In this document: positions 55,041-64,000 of the stretch, piece by piece
How positions within the stretch are numbered: the stretch's first letter is position 1
Layout: every line of letters begins with the position of its first letter
NCBI RefSeq assembly: GCF_022808775.1
Contig: NZ_JAKZLA010000009.1
Location: 1-64,000, forward strand
Length of the DNA stretch: 64,000 bases
Reading direction: 5' to 3'
Origin: Geothrix terrae
GTDB lineage: Bacteria; Acidobacteriota; Holophagae; Holophagales; Holophagaceae
The notes under the pieces: model-generated
Told to the model about the DNA's origin: nothing
The model's input: the letters and a program-made list of their open reading frames with translations, nothing else
Database searches by the model: none
Position numbers and translations under genes: made by a program

Positions 55041-57104
55041 ATGTTGGAAACTCCGACCTTGGTGAAAGCGGCCCTCAATGCGCTGGAGGGCCCGGGCGCC
55101 CCCAGCCGCGAGGACCTCGCCCGATGGTACGAACTGATGCACCTCGGGCGCATCCTGGATGACAAGGCTCCGAACTACCTGAAGCAGGCCATCGGCTGGT
55201 CGTACCACGCCCCCTGCGCGGGCCACGACGGCATCCAGCTGGCCGCCGGGCTGGCCTTCCGCGCCGGCCAGGATTTCCTGTTCCCCTACTACCGCGACAT
55301 GATGACCTGCCTCGCCGCGGGCCTCACGCCCGAGGAGATCATCCTCAACGGCATCTCCAAGGCCACCGACCCCGCCAGCGGCGGCCGCCACATGAGCAAC
55401 CACTTCGCGAAGCCGTCCATCGGCATCCAGAACGTGTCCAGCCTCACGGGCAACCACACCCAGCACGCCGTGGGCCTCGCCCGCGCCGTGAAGTACTACG
55501 GCCGTGACAGCGTGGTGTTCTGCAGCCAGGGCGAGTCCTCGCTGTCCGAGGGCTACTGCTCCGAGAGCATCAACGGCGCCGACCGCGAGCAGCTGCCCGT
55601 GGTCTTCATCGTCCAGGACAACGGCTACGGCATCTCCGTGCCCAAGCACGACCAGAGCGCCAACGACTACATCTGCGACAACTTCAGCGGCTACTCCAAC
55701 CTGAAGATCATCAAGTGCGACGGATTGGACCTCCTGGATTCCATGCGCGCCATGGCGGAGGCCATCGCCCATATCCGCACCGGCCAGGGCCCGGCCATGG
55801 TCTACGCCATGTGCGTGCGCATCGGCAGCCACTCGAACTCGGACCGCCACGAGCTCTACCGCGACGACGCGGAGCGGGCCGAGGCCAAGGCCAAGGATCC
55901 CCTGCCGCGCTTCCGCGCCTACTGCCTGGCGCACGGCCTCGCGGAGGAGGAGCTGAAGGCCATCGAGACGGAGAACCAGGCCCGCTACCTGGCGGCCCAC
56001 GACCAGGCCATGGCCGCGCCGAATCCCGATCCCGCCACCATCCACGACTTCGTCATCCCCGAGGGCTGGATCTCCGCGCAGTATCCGGACGGCACGCACC
56101 ACGCCGAGGGCAGCCCCGTCAGCGTGATCACCGCCCTCAACCAGACCCTGAAGGAGGAGTTCCGCCACAACCCCGACACCTTCATCTGGGGCCAGGACAT
56201 GGCCAACAAGGAGAAGGGCGGAATCTTCAACGTGTCGAAGGGGATGCAGCAGGAGTTCGGCGAGAAGCGGGTCTTCAACGCCCCCATCGCCGAGGACTTC
56301 ATCGTCGGCACCGCCAACGGCTTCTCCCGCCTGGACGACAAGATCCGCGTGGTGGTGGAGGGCGCCGAGTTCGCCGACTACATCTGGCCCGCCGCCGAGC
56401 AGATCGTGGAATGCAGCCACGACTACTGGCGCAGCAACGGCCAGTTCGCCCCCAATGTCACCATCCGCCTGGCCTCCGGCGGCTACATCGGCGGCGGCCT
56501 CTACCACTCCCAGAATGTCGAAGGCTGGCTCACCACCCTGCCCGGCATCCGCGTGGTGGTGCCCGCCTTCGCCGACGACGCCGCGGGCCTCCTGCGCACG
56601 GCCCTGCGCAGCCGCGGCACCACCCTCTACCTCGAGCCGAAGTTCCTCTACAACGCGAAGATGGCCCAGGCCGTGGTGCCGCCGGACTTCGCCGTGCCCT
56701 TCGGCAAGGCTCGCGTCCGCCGCGAGGGCACGGACCTCACCATCCTGGCCTACGGCACGCCGGTCCACTTCGCCCTGGAAGCCGCCGCCAAGCTGGAGAA
56801 GGAAGGCAAGTCCGCCGAGGTGATCGACCTCCGCAGCCTCAGCCCTCTGGACACGCCCGCCATCCTCAAGTCCGTCAAGAAGACGCACCGCGTGCTCATC
56901 GCCCACGAGGACAAGGTCTTCGGCGGCTTCGGCGGCGAGCTGGCGGCCATCTGCGCCTCCGAGTGCTTCGTCTGGCTGGACGCGCCCGTCGAGCGCGTGG
57001 GCTCCGAGTTCACGCCCGTGGGCTTCAACCGCATCCTCGAGCGCGCCATCCTCCCCAACGCCGACAAGGTGCTGGCCGCCGCGCGCAAGGTGCTGGCGTT
57101 CTGA
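55041..57104 (+). CDS. Fused 2-oxoacid dehydrogenase E1 (alpha-beta), thiamine-dependent
   Basis: 687 residues. Residues 1-~345 are E1-alpha-like (FPYYRDMMTCLAAGL, SSLTGNHTQHAVGLARAVK, and FCSQGESSLSEGYCSESINGAD...QDNGYGIS as the thiamine site). Residues ~355-687 are E1-beta-like (NQTLKEEFRHNPDTFIWGQDMANKEKGG, PSASGGYIGGGLYHSQ-type strand, LDLRSLSPLDTPAIL-like strand). This matches the fused branched-chain/pyruvate E1 type. The usual GDG is GES here (164-166). E2 and E3 genes are not in the window. Confidence 0.93.
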   Translation: MLETPTLVKAALNALEGPGAPSREDLARWYELMHLGRILDDKAPNYLKQAIGWSYHAPCAGHDGIQLAAGLAFRAGQDFLFPYYRDMMTCLAAGLTPEEIILNGISKATDPASGGRHMSNHFAKPSIGIQNVSSLTGNHTQHAVGLARAVKYYGRDSVVFCSQGESSLSEGYCSESINGADREQLPVVFIVQDNGYGISVPKHDQSANDYICDNFSGYSNLKIIKCDGLDLLDSMRAMAEAIAHIRTGQGPAMVYAMCVRIGSHSNSDRHELYRDDAERAEAKAKDPLPRFRAYCLAHGLAEEELKAIETENQARYLAAHDQAMAAPNPDPATIHDFVIPEGWISAQYPDGTHHAEGSPVSVITALNQTLKEEFRHNPDTFIWGQDMANKEKGGIFNVSKGMQQEFGEKRVFNAPIAEDFIVGTANGFSRLDDKIRVVVEGAEFADYIWPAAEQIVECSHDYWRSNGQFAPNVTIRLASGGYIGGGLYHSQNVEGWLTTLPGIRVVVPAFADDAAGLLRTALRSRGTTLYLEPKFLYNAKMAQAVVPPDFAVPFGKARVRREGTDLTILAYGTPVHFALEAAAKLEKEGKSAEVIDLRSLSPLDTPAILKSVKKTHRVLIAHEDKVFGGFGGELAAICASECFVWLDAPVERVGSEFTPVGFNRILERAILPNADKVLAAARKVLAF

Positions 57105-57109
57105 TTTGA

Positions 57110-57225
57110 TTGAAAAGCAAACGACTCTCGCCGAGGGTCGCAGAGAGAGCGGAGGAACGCAGAGGAAGGCTGCTGTGGCTTTCTTCCCCGTGTCCTCTGC
57201 ATCCTCCGCGAGTGTTTTCAAACAG
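57110..57225. repeat. Dispersed intergenic palindromic repeat, copy D
   Basis: ACTCTCGCCGAGGGTCGCAGAG and GCGGAGGAACGCAGAGGAA on the left pair with TCCTCTGCATCCTCCGCGAGTG on the right. It lies between the E1 stop and the MBL gene start. Fourth copy of the family. Confidence 0.75.
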
Positions 57226-57233
57226 GAGTCTCC

Positions 57234-58088
57234 ATGCAGTTCGGTCCCTGGGATGTCCAGATCGTCAGCGGCGGCACGTTCCGGCTGGATGGCGGCGCCA
57301 TGTTCGGCACCGTGCCGAAGGTCGTGTGGAACAAGCTCTACCCCGCCGACGAGGAGAACCAGATCCTCATGGCCACCAACTGCCTGCTGATCCGCGGCGA
57401 GGTGGGCGGGAGGAGGCACGTCATCCTCGTGGACAACGGCAACGGCGACAAGGAGAGCGACGACTTCATGGCCCGCTTCAAGTTCGAGGGCCGCGGCGTG
57501 CTGGACGCGAACCTCGCGAAGCACGGCGTGAAGCCGGCGGACATCACCCTCTGCATCCTCACCCACCTGCACTTCGACCACGCGGGCGGCAGCACGCGCT
57601 TCGGCGCCGACGGCAAGCCCGTCCCCAGCTTCCCCAACGCCCGCTACGTCGTGCAGGCCAAGGATCTCGCGGACGCGAAGCACCCGCACCTGCGCGTGAA
57701 GGCCAGCTACCTCCCCCAGAACTGGGAGCCCCTGGAGGCCGCGGGCCTGCTGGAGACCGTGGACGGCATCGCCGAGCTGCTGCCCGGCATCTCCGTGCGC
57801 CCCGCCCCCGGCCACATCGAGGGCCTGCAGAACGTGATCGTCGAGGGCGGCGGTCGGCGCCTGGTCTATCTGGCGGACCTCATCCCCACCGCCCGCCACA
57901 TCCAGCCCGCCTGGTGCATGGGCTACGACCTGGACGTGGTCACCTGCGTGAACGAGCGCCAGAAGCTGCTGGATGAAGTGACCGGCACAGACACGGTGTG
58001 CGTCTTCGAGCACGACCCCGAGTTCCCCGCCGGCACCGTCAGCCGGGACGCCAAGGGGAAGTACCTGGTGGCGCCCGTCGGTTTCTAA
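57234..58088 (+). CDS. MBL-fold metallo-hydrolase (lactonase-like)
   Basis: 284 residues, metallo-beta-lactamase fold. The zinc motif THLHFDHAGG is intact, with later ligands in PAPGHIEGLQNV and LADLIPT. The layout resembles AHL-lactonase/quorum-quenching hydrolases, but the substrate could be another lactone or ester. GGAG precedes the ATG. It follows repeat copy D. Confidence 0.9.
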   Translation: MQFGPWDVQIVSGGTFRLDGGAMFGTVPKVVWNKLYPADEENQILMATNCLLIRGEVGGRRHVILVDNGNGDKESDDFMARFKFEGRGVLDANLAKHGVKPADITLCILTHLHFDHAGGSTRFGADGKPVPSFPNARYVVQAKDLADAKHPHLRVKASYLPQNWEPLEAAGLLETVDGIAELLPGISVRPAPGHIEGLQNVIVEGGGRRLVYLADLIPTARHIQPAWCMGYDLDVVTCVNERQKLLDEVTGTDTVCVFEHDPEFPAGTVSRDAKGKYLVAPVGF

Positions 58089-58228
58089 TCGAGCCGCATA
58101 AACCGGCTGTCCCGACAAATAGATTCGATTTATTCCAGGATTGGACTAGGCTGGATCGCCGTACCCGATCAGCCAGGGTCCACCCTGGGCCTTTGGCATC
58201 CCTCCCAACCTTTCTCTCTGGAGGCGTC

Positions 58229-58522
58229 ATGGCCACCAAGCAGATGAACGTCAAATCCGACGGGTTCAATCCGGACACGCTGTCGGTGAACAAGAACCAG
58301 GACTCGGTGCACTTCGTGCAGAGCGGCCAGGGGGCGCCCACCACGGTGACCCTCAGCAGCTCGGCGCTCTTCGGCCAGACCACCTGCACAGTGGACCCCA
58401 ACACGACCGGGACGAACATCTACCCGGTGCTGGCGACGGTCACCGACGGGGACTACATCGTGTCCCTGCCGCCTTCACCCAAGCTGACCAAGGACAGCGG
58501 CACCATCAACGTCACCGGCTGA
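58229..58522 (+). CDS. Small cupredoxin-like protein of unknown function
   Basis: 97 residues without a signal peptide. Strand-rich, with SDGFNPDTLSVNKNQDSVHFVQ and LFGQTTCTV, suggesting a small plastocyanin-like barrel but without the full set of copper ligands. TGGAGGC lies 6 bases before the ATG. It converges with the kinase gene, overlapping by 11 bases. No family could be named. Confidence 0.65.
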   Translation: MATKQMNVKSDGFNPDTLSVNKNQDSVHFVQSGQGAPTTVTLSSSALFGQTTCTVDPNTTGTNIYPVLATVTDGDYIVSLPPSPKLTKDSGTINVTG

Positions 58523-61500
58523 GGCGCACCACGCCGGCCGTCGCCGGTTCCCCGCGCTCCAGCCGCCGGGCCCGGTCCTCCCAGGAGGCGAGAACCCGCG
58601 CGAGATGCGGGTTCTCGCCCGTGGACGCGGCCAGGTCCTTCAGGGCCTCCCGAGCCCCTTCCCGGCGCCCCTCCCGCGGGGATCGCTCCGCTTCAAGCAG
58701 GCGCAGCGTGGCCCGGAGGGCCAGGGCCTCAGCCCAGCGGGGACGGGCCCGGAGAAGGGACTCCGCCTTGGCCCGCCCCTGGGCCAGGGCCGGGCCCGCG
58801 TCCCGTCCCCAGGCCTGTTCCCATTCGGCCTGGGCGCGCCAGAGCTGCCCGAGCGCCAGCAAGGATTCCTGCGAGGCGGGATCCACGGCCAGCGCGTGAT
58901 CGAAGGCTTCCCGTGCGACCACGAAATCCGCGTCCACCGCCCGGGCCCAGGTGGCCTTCCACTGGGCGTAGGCGGCCCGGAGCTGTCCCAGGTTGTGCCA
59001 GGTGTCGCGGTTCTTGGAGTCCATGGCCAGGGACTGGGCCAGGATGGTCTCTCCCGCCTGCACCTGGGCGCGGGGATCCGCCCCCGTGCGGACCGCCCAG
59101 GCCACCCGCAGGGCGCAGCAGTGACCGGCATTGTCGAGGAGCCCCTGGCTCCCCGGAGCCGCGCGGCGCCCCTGCTGCACCACCGCCTCGGCCTCCGCCA
59201 GGGTCCGCGGGGAAGCCGACCACCGGCTCTCGGTGATGAGCTGGTCGGAGAGGTTCAGGTAGCCGTAGGACTGGGCCGGGGCCGCCTGGATCGCCCGCCG
59301 GTAGCAGGCCTTCGCCCGATCGCTCCAGGAAGCCGGATCCTCCCCCCGCTCCCAGGCCTCCCGGGCCAGCTCGGACCAGGCCATGCCCTCCCCGTTGTGG
59401 AGGTTGGGGATCGCCGCATTGATGGCCAGCCCCTGGCGGTTCAGCTCGGCGGCGCGCTGCAGCAGCGGCCGGGCATCCTCCCCCCTCGCCCGGGCCCGGA
59501 GGGCCTGGGCATAGGCCACCTTCCCCAGCAGGAAGTAGGGGACGAAGTGTTTGGGATTCAGGGCGCGGGCCCGCTCCAGGACCTCGGCGGCGTCCTGGAG
59601 GTCCGCCTCGGGCCGGGTGGCGGCGGGAAGCCCGGCCCGCTGTTCCAGGCAGGCGCCGAGGTTGATCCAGGCCGGCAGGAGGTGCGGCTCCATCCGGGTG
59701 GCGGCCCGGAACCCCTCGATGGCCGCGCCGAGGTGCACGGAGGGATCCCGGCCCTGGCTGTCCTCGAACTGGGCGAGGGCCCGGCGCACCAGGCCGATGT
59801 GGTTCCACACCGAGTAGTCGCGCTTTTCCTCCGAGAGCCCGTCAAAGGCGGCGAGGGCCCGGGAGAGGGGCTCCGTCGGGTCGAGGTTGCGCTGGAGACG
59901 GGCATTCCCCAGCAGGTAGTAGGCCTTGCCCAGGGCCACCCGCGCGTCCGCCCGGGCGGGGCCCGCGGTCACGGCCTTCCAGCAGGCCGCCACCGCCTCC
60001 TGGGCGAGGTCCACGGCATCCTCGCCGCGGGTCGCCCGCACGTCCGCCAGGTTGCCCTGCAGCGCGGCCTGGAGGATCAGGGAAGGCACATGGTCCGGCT
60101 GGAGGCGCAGCGCAGTATCCAGGGCCGCCATGCCGCGGTCGAAGGGCCCCTGGACATCCCCCTGCCCGTACTTCTCCATGAAGAAGGCGTTGTTCTCCAG
60201 ATCGGCGGCCGTGGCGAACACCGCGGGCACGCTCCGCCCCGTAACGGCCGCGGCTCGCAGGGCCTGGCGCCCTTCCTCGAAGTCCCGATGCGCGCCCTCC
60301 CGGTCGCCCCGGTTCCACTTCTGCCAGGCCCGGGCCTGCAGCAGGGAGCCGCGCAGCAGCGGGGCCTCGTAGAACCAGGGCAGCTCGGTCCCCAGCGCCT
60401 CGAGCCGCGCCAGGGCCTCGTCCAGCCGCCCCTCGTAGAAGGCCAGCAGGGCCTCCAGGTAAGCAGGGGAGGGCACGTCCGCACCCCTGGCCTGGCGGAG
60501 GAAGGCGAGGGCGGGATCCCGCAGGGTGCGCTCCACCTCCCGCAGGCGGGCCTCCCGCTGATCCGCGGAGGCGATGCGCTCGGCCTCCAGCAGCTGGTCC
60601 CGGTACTGCCGGCCGAGGACCAGGCTCAGGGCATAGGCCACGCGGGGCTCCCGGTAGCCGGCGTCCCAGGCCATCTGCAGGTGCTCCCGGGCCTTCTCCA
60701 CGTCATCCAGCGTCCAATGGCCCAGGCCCAGAGCGTAGTGGCCCGGCCCATTGGCGATGGCGCCGGCCCGAGCCAGCTCGGCCTGGAGCTGGGTCATCTG
60801 CTCCCGCACGGCCTGCAGGTCTGGCCGGATATCGTGGGGCGGCGACAGGGCGGAGTAGCGAGCCAGGGAATCGATGCGGCCCGTGGCCTCGGTGAACTGC
60901 TGGGCGAGGCGCTCCCGGCGGCCGGCGTCGCGTCGCGTCTTCACCGCGACGCCCAGGGCCACCAGCACGGCCAGCGCGGCCGCGGCGCCCACGGCCGCCA
61001 GCTGCCGGTGCTTGCGGAGCTTGCGCTGGACGCGGTACCAGAGCCCCGTGGGGCGGGCGAGCACCGGGTCCCCGGCAAGGAAGCGGTCGAGGTCCTCGGC
61101 GAGGGCGCGGGCCGACTCGTAGCGGCGGCCGCGCTCCTTCTCCAGGCACTTGAGGGTGATGGCTTCCAGGTCCCGGGGAATGTCCAGGCCCGGCCCGCGC
61201 ATGGGCGGGACCTCCGCGGAGGCGATGGCGCCCAGGATCTCCAGCGGGTTGGCTCCGGTGACCGGCGGCCGCCCGGTCACCGCGTGGTAGAGCGTGGCGC
61301 CCAGGCTGTAGATGTCCGTGCGGCGGTCCAGGCGCGAGACCTCTCCGCGGGCCTGCTCCGGGGACATGTAGGACGGCGTGCCCAGCACCGAGCCCGTCTC
61401 GGTGACGTCCTGGTCCCAGTCCCGGGCGAGCCCGAAGTCCATGACGAAGGTGCGCAGAGCGCCGTCCTCCGTGCGCTCCACCATGATGTTGGAGGGCTTG

Positions 61501-62048
61501 AGGTCCCGGTGGATGATCCCCACCCGGTGGGCCTCCTGGACGCCCAGGGCCGCGTCCCGCACCACCATCGCCCGCTGCTCCAGCGACAGGTCGGCGGCCG
61601 CCAGGTCGAAGGGCCGCCCGCCGAGGCACTGCATGGCGATGAAGACCCGGCCCTCCACCTCGCCCACTTCGAAGACCTTGCACACGTGGTCGTGGTCCAC
61701 CCGGGCCTGGGCCCGGGCCTCCAGCATGAAGCGCGCGAGGTGGCGGTCGTCGTCCAGGCGCACGAACTTGATGGCCACCATGCGGCCCAGGCGCCGGTCG
61801 CGGCAGCGGAACACCTTGCCCATGCCGCCCTGCCCCAGGAAGCCCAGGCACTCGTATCGGTCCCAGCCCGGCACCGGGAAGGCCGGCGGCCCGGATCCGG
61901 CCGCGGGGACGGGCGCGTCCAGGGTCAGGCCGCTCCCCGCCGCGGGCCCAGGCCCGGGCTCAGGTTCGGGCTCGGGCTCGCGGCCGTCCAGGGTCTCGGC
62001 CCGGGACCACAGGGGATCCATCTGGCGCGCCTTCGGGTCTTCATCCAT
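58512..62048 (-). CDS. Membrane Ser/Thr protein kinase with long TPR-like C-terminal region
   Basis: 1178 residues. A Glu/Pro-rich linker, then a Pkn2-type kinase domain (GQGGMGKVF at 72-80, Lys94, HRDLKPSN at 180-187, DFG at 204-206, SPE). One membrane helix near 351-370, then ~800 residues of TPR-like helical repeats (ANGPGHYALGLGHWTLDDVEKAREHLQ). The kinase faces the cytoplasm and the repeats the periplasm. GGGAG lies 8 bases before the ATG at 62048. It follows a single-domain response regulator on the same strand. Confidence 0.95.
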   Translation of the reverse strand: MDEDPKARQMDPLWSRAETLDGREPEPEPEPGPGPAAGSGLTLDAPVPAAGSGPPAFPVPGWDRYECLGFLGQGGMGKVFRCRDRRLGRMVAIKFVRLDDDRHLARFMLEARAQARVDHDHVCKVFEVGEVEGRVFIAMQCLGGRPFDLAAADLSLEQRAMVVRDAALGVQEAHRVGIIHRDLKPSNIMVERTEDGALRTFVMDFGLARDWDQDVTETGSVLGTPSYMSPEQARGEVSRLDRRTDIYSLGATLYHAVTGRPPVTGANPLEILGAIASAEVPPMRGPGLDIPRDLEAITLKCLEKERGRRYESARALAEDLDRFLAGDPVLARPTGLWYRVQRKLRKHRQLAAVGAAAALAVLVALGVAVKTRRDAGRRERLAQQFTEATGRIDSLARYSALSPPHDIRPDLQAVREQMTQLQAELARAGAIANGPGHYALGLGHWTLDDVEKAREHLQMAWDAGYREPRVAYALSLVLGRQYRDQLLEAERIASADQREARLREVERTLRDPALAFLRQARGADVPSPAYLEALLAFYEGRLDEALARLEALGTELPWFYEAPLLRGSLLQARAWQKWNRGDREGAHRDFEEGRQALRAAAVTGRSVPAVFATAADLENNAFFMEKYGQGDVQGPFDRGMAALDTALRLQPDHVPSLILQAALQGNLADVRATRGEDAVDLAQEAVAACWKAVTAGPARADARVALGKAYYLLGNARLQRNLDPTEPLSRALAAFDGLSEEKRDYSVWNHIGLVRRALAQFEDSQGRDPSVHLGAAIEGFRAATRMEPHLLPAWINLGACLEQRAGLPAATRPEADLQDAAEVLERARALNPKHFVPYFLLGKVAYAQALRARARGEDARPLLQRAAELNRQGLAINAAIPNLHNGEGMAWSELAREAWERGEDPASWSDRAKACYRRAIQAAPAQSYGYLNLSDQLITESRWSASPRTLAEAEAVVQQGRRAAPGSQGLLDNAGHCCALRVAWAVRTGADPRAQVQAGETILAQSLAMDSKNRDTWHNLGQLRAAYAQWKATWARAVDADFVVAREAFDHALAVDPASQESLLALGQLWRAQAEWEQAWGRDAGPALAQGRAKAESLLRARPRWAEALALRATLRLLEAERSPREGRREGAREALKDLAASTGENPHLARVLASWEDRARRLERGEPATAGVVRLSR

Positions 62049-62217
62049 CTGCGCAGCTCCCAGGGCGAGAAGTTGGCGGCGGAGACCGATATTCAGAATC
62101 GAATCATGGCACGTTAGACCCACTCCATATCAATGGTCAATTTGTTAATTTAAGACCATGCGATCAGCGACCGTGCCGATCGGGACGGCCGTCCTTGTCT
62201 CCCACTCGCTCCTGCCA

Positions 62218-62631
62218 TCAGGCGAGGTGGCTCCTGAGGTCGGCCAGGCTGAAGGGCTTCGGCATCAGGCGCACCCCGGGGTAGCGCCCCACCAGCTCCA
62301 GGACGGCGTGGTTGACGCGGCCGGTCGAGATCACCACGGGAAGGTCCGGACGGAGGGCGCGAAGGCGTGGCAGCGTGCCAGCCCCGCCCAGTCCGGGCAT
62401 ATCCATGTCCAGGATCGTCACCACGGGCTGGAGTCCCCCCTCCAGGAGGTCCAGCGCCGCTTCCCCCGTGGCGGCTATGACGGGCTCGAAGCCCAGGAAA
62501 TCCAGGATGGCGCCCACGGAATCCTGGATGGAGGCATCGTCGTCCACAAGGAGGACCACGGCGCGCGAGGCAACGCGCGCACCAGGCAAAGCCGTCTCCG
62601 GGTCAGGCTCGGGTTTCCCGACTGCAGGCAT
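62218..62631 (-). CDS. Single-domain response regulator
   Basis: 137 residues. Receiver domain with acidic DDD at 30-32, the phospho-acceptor Asp75 in TILDMDMPG, a Thr in ISTG and Lys in PKPFS. No output domain, so it probably acts by protein contact (CheY-like). It lies upstream of the kinase gene and may be read with it. Confidence 0.93.
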   Translation of the reverse strand: MPAVGKPEPDPETALPGARVASRAVVLLVDDDASIQDSVGAILDFLGFEPVIAATGEAALDLLEGGLQPVVTILDMDMPGLGGAGTLPRLRALRPDLPVVISTGRVNHAVLELVGRYPGVRLMPKPFSLADLRSHLA

Positions 62632-62812
62632 GGGGGTCTCATCGATCTGTTGTCCAGTCTATCGTTAGGGTCCGAATGGCTCGATTCCAGGGTCACCGGG
62701 ACTGTTAGTCTTGTGATTATCGGCATTTACGTTGACGCCCCCAACAGCCGTTCTAGAAACCAGAGGCCTCGCCAACCGTATGGTGGGGACGGTGGAGAGG
62801 GGGGATCTCGTC

Positions 62813-63589
62813 ATGGACGAGCGGATGCGACTGTTGCGGGGCCTCGAGCCCAAGCACGCGGGCCAGGCCTCGTACACCGCCATCCTCGAGGCGGCCGCGG
62901 GCCTGTTCCGGCAGTTCCCCGCGGACGCCATCGCCCTGCGGGACATCCTCGCCCTGTCCGGCGTGGGCAACCAGACCCTGTACAACTACTTCCCCGCGGG
63001 GCGGGACGACGTGGCCATCGCCCTCTTCGACCGGCTCCGGCGCGCGGACGAACGGGCGTTCCGCCACCACGTCCAGACCGTGGCCTGGGATTCCCTGACG
63101 GAGGCCGAGGACATCACCATGGCGCTCAGCGCCGCCCTCGCGCGGGCCACGGTCGGGAACCTGAAGGGGAGCCTGCAGCTCCATGCGACGGTGAACGCCT
63201 ACCTGAAAGCCCATCGCCTGGGTTCCCTGGCCACCCCTGTCGAGGGTCTGGAGGAGGCCCTCCGGCAGGAGATCCTCCTGCGCTACGGAAGCCGCTTCTC
63301 CGAGCGCGCCCTGGCTCCAGTCGTGCACCTGAGCCTGCATGTCGTGCATGGCGTCGCCGACGTGGCCATGGCCCATCCCGCCTGCCCCCTCGGAGACCTC
63401 GAATCCATGGCGCGGAAACTTCTCCGGCCCATCCTGCAGTCCGGGCTGAGGCGCGAAACCCCGGTGAGTGGGGACCACCCGTTCGCCGCCGACGCGCCCG
63501 CCCCCGTGGCCATCACCGGGGCCCCGGTCGGCCCCTCCAGGCGGGAGGCCATCCTGGCGCGGATCTTCAAGCGCCAGCGGCCCCGGTAG
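62813..63589 (+). CDS. TetR/AcrR-family transcriptional regulator
   Basis: 258 residues. N-terminal HTH of TetR type (YTAILEAAAGLFRQF, ALRDILALSGVGNQTLYNYFPAGRDDVAIALF), then a ligand-binding helical domain. The C-terminal ~50 residues are a basic tail (RREAILARIFKRQRPR) beyond the usual fold. ATG 62813 has GGGGG upstream; an in-frame start at 62732 exists. The target is unknown; the divergent RR/kinase genes are candidates. Confidence 0.88.
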   Translation: MDERMRLLRGLEPKHAGQASYTAILEAAAGLFRQFPADAIALRDILALSGVGNQTLYNYFPAGRDDVAIALFDRLRRADERAFRHHVQTVAWDSLTEAEDITMALSAALARATVGNLKGSLQLHATVNAYLKAHRLGSLATPVEGLEEALRQEILLRYGSRFSERALAPVVHLSLHVVHGVADVAMAHPACPLGDLESMARKLLRPILQSGLRRETPVSGDHPFAADAPAPVAITGAPVGPSRREAILARIFKRQRPR

Positions 63590-63685
63590 CCCCGCGTCCG
63601 ATCCGGAGCCGCCAACCACGGTTCCAGCCGCGCCGACAGCAGACCTGGCAGGCGGTAGACTGGTACCCAGACGTGCGAGGTCCCC

Positions 63686-64000
63686 GTGTCATTCACCCCA
63701 GGCAGCAGGCGCGGCGCCATGGCCGACATCAACATGACCCCCCTCATCGACGTGATGCTGGTGCTGTTGATCATCTTCATGATCGCGGCCCCCATGATGA
63801 TGACGGGCGTGGACGTGAAGCTGCCGGAGAGCCGCACGGGCCGGAACCTGGAGAGTGAGGCCCTGACGGTCTCCATCACCTTCGACGGCCGCCTCCAGTT
63901 CGACCAGGCCTTCATGGCCCTGCCCGTGCTGGCCAACCAGCTGAAGGCCCGGGCCCAGTCCGGCGGCAAGCGGCCCGTGCTGGTGCGGGCCGACCACAAC
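63686..64000 (+). CDS. ExbD/TolR biopolymer transport protein (cut by window edge)
   Basis: The first 105 codons. Short N-tail, one membrane helix with the key aspartate in MADINMTPLIDVMLVLLIIFMIA, then the start of the periplasmic domain (MTGVDVKLPESRTGRNLESEALTVSI). It couples proton flow to TonB or Tol systems with ExbB. GTG start with AGG upstream. The 3' end lies outside the window. Confidence 0.93.
   Translation, partial: MSFTPGSRRGAMADINMTPLIDVMLVLLIIFMIAAPMMMTGVDVKLPESRTGRNLESEALTVSITFDGRLQFDQAFMALPVLANQLKARAQSGGKRPVLVRADHN

Noticed and set aside
53817-58118. Minus-strand frame of over 1400 codons across NifU, GAF, E1 and MBL genes
   Set aside because: Same shadow effect; the residues are valine/glycine/histidine-rich without motifs.

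Overview
The window is a high-GC, densely packed bacterial chromosome segment with 60 protein genes (the last cut by the window edge), one tRNA and almost no mobile-element signal. The gene set points to a Gram-negative aerobic or facultative chemoheterotroph that also uses multiheme cytochromes. It includes HrcA-type control of groESL, a secreted tetraheme cytochrome c, many exported peptidases, DUF58/von Willebrand operons, a Pkn-type kinase fused to a long repeat domain, and ExbD. This mix suits Acidobacteriota, most likely Holophagae (Geothrix/Holophaga-like). That placement is an inference from gene content; no 16S gene or species marker lies in the window.

Layout. 1-2.5 kb: groES-groEL on the minus strand with a CIRCE operator, followed by a partial duplicate of the groEL end. 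2.6-6.1 kb: zinc-ribbon protein, YggS, SRPBCC protein and a DUF4139 protein. 6.2-10.2 kb: DUF58 / unknown / BatA-like / BatB-like operon with overlapping starts and stops. 10.3-18.6 kb: thioredoxin-like protein, thioesterase (with a duplicated 5' fragment), GAF protein, cysS, PstS-like binding protein, tetraheme cytochrome, glycosyltransferase 9, acyltransferase and a secreted unknown. 18.6-21.8 kb: rnr-ruvC and a 66-residue unknown. 21.9-24.0 kb: BlaI repressor with an M56 peptidase fused to a lytic transglycosylase. 24.3-28.1 kb: malic enzyme and a YyaL-like protein. 28.2-32.8 kb: ffh, a TPR membrane protein, and rpsP-khpA-rimM followed by a DUF4442 protein. 32.8-38 kb: MarC, SppA, FMN reductase, bacilliredoxin, CoA-transferase, a DciA-like protein and tRNA-Pro(CGG). 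38.3-40.1 kb: cutA, glpX and a second DUF4442 protein. 40.2-50 kb: peptide-utilisation block (two M13 peptidases, a C69 dipeptidase, an M1 aminopeptidase and an OPT transporter). 50.2-58.5 kb: inositol monophosphatase, SDR-DUF2867, Dph6-like, NifU-like (with a duplicated 3' fragment), GAF/degenerate GGDEF, fused E1 dehydrogenase, MBL hydrolase and a small cupredoxin-like protein. 58.5-64 kb: Ser/Thr kinase-TPR, response regulator, TetR regulator and ExbD.

The most unusual signals are the following. (1) Three partial duplications of gene ends each have a short spacer holding a strong hairpin with a 3-nt loop. (2) A BlaR1-like membrane peptidase carries a lytic transglycosylase domain where a beta-lactam sensor would be expected, and is controlled by its own BlaI. 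(3) An identical TGAC-N6-GGTAAACTTT motif lies just upstream of both the bacilliredoxin and NifU-like genes. (4) An inverted copy of the tRNA-Pro 3' end flanks a 22-bp perfect inverted repeat. (5) A four-copy intergenic palindromic repeat family is present.
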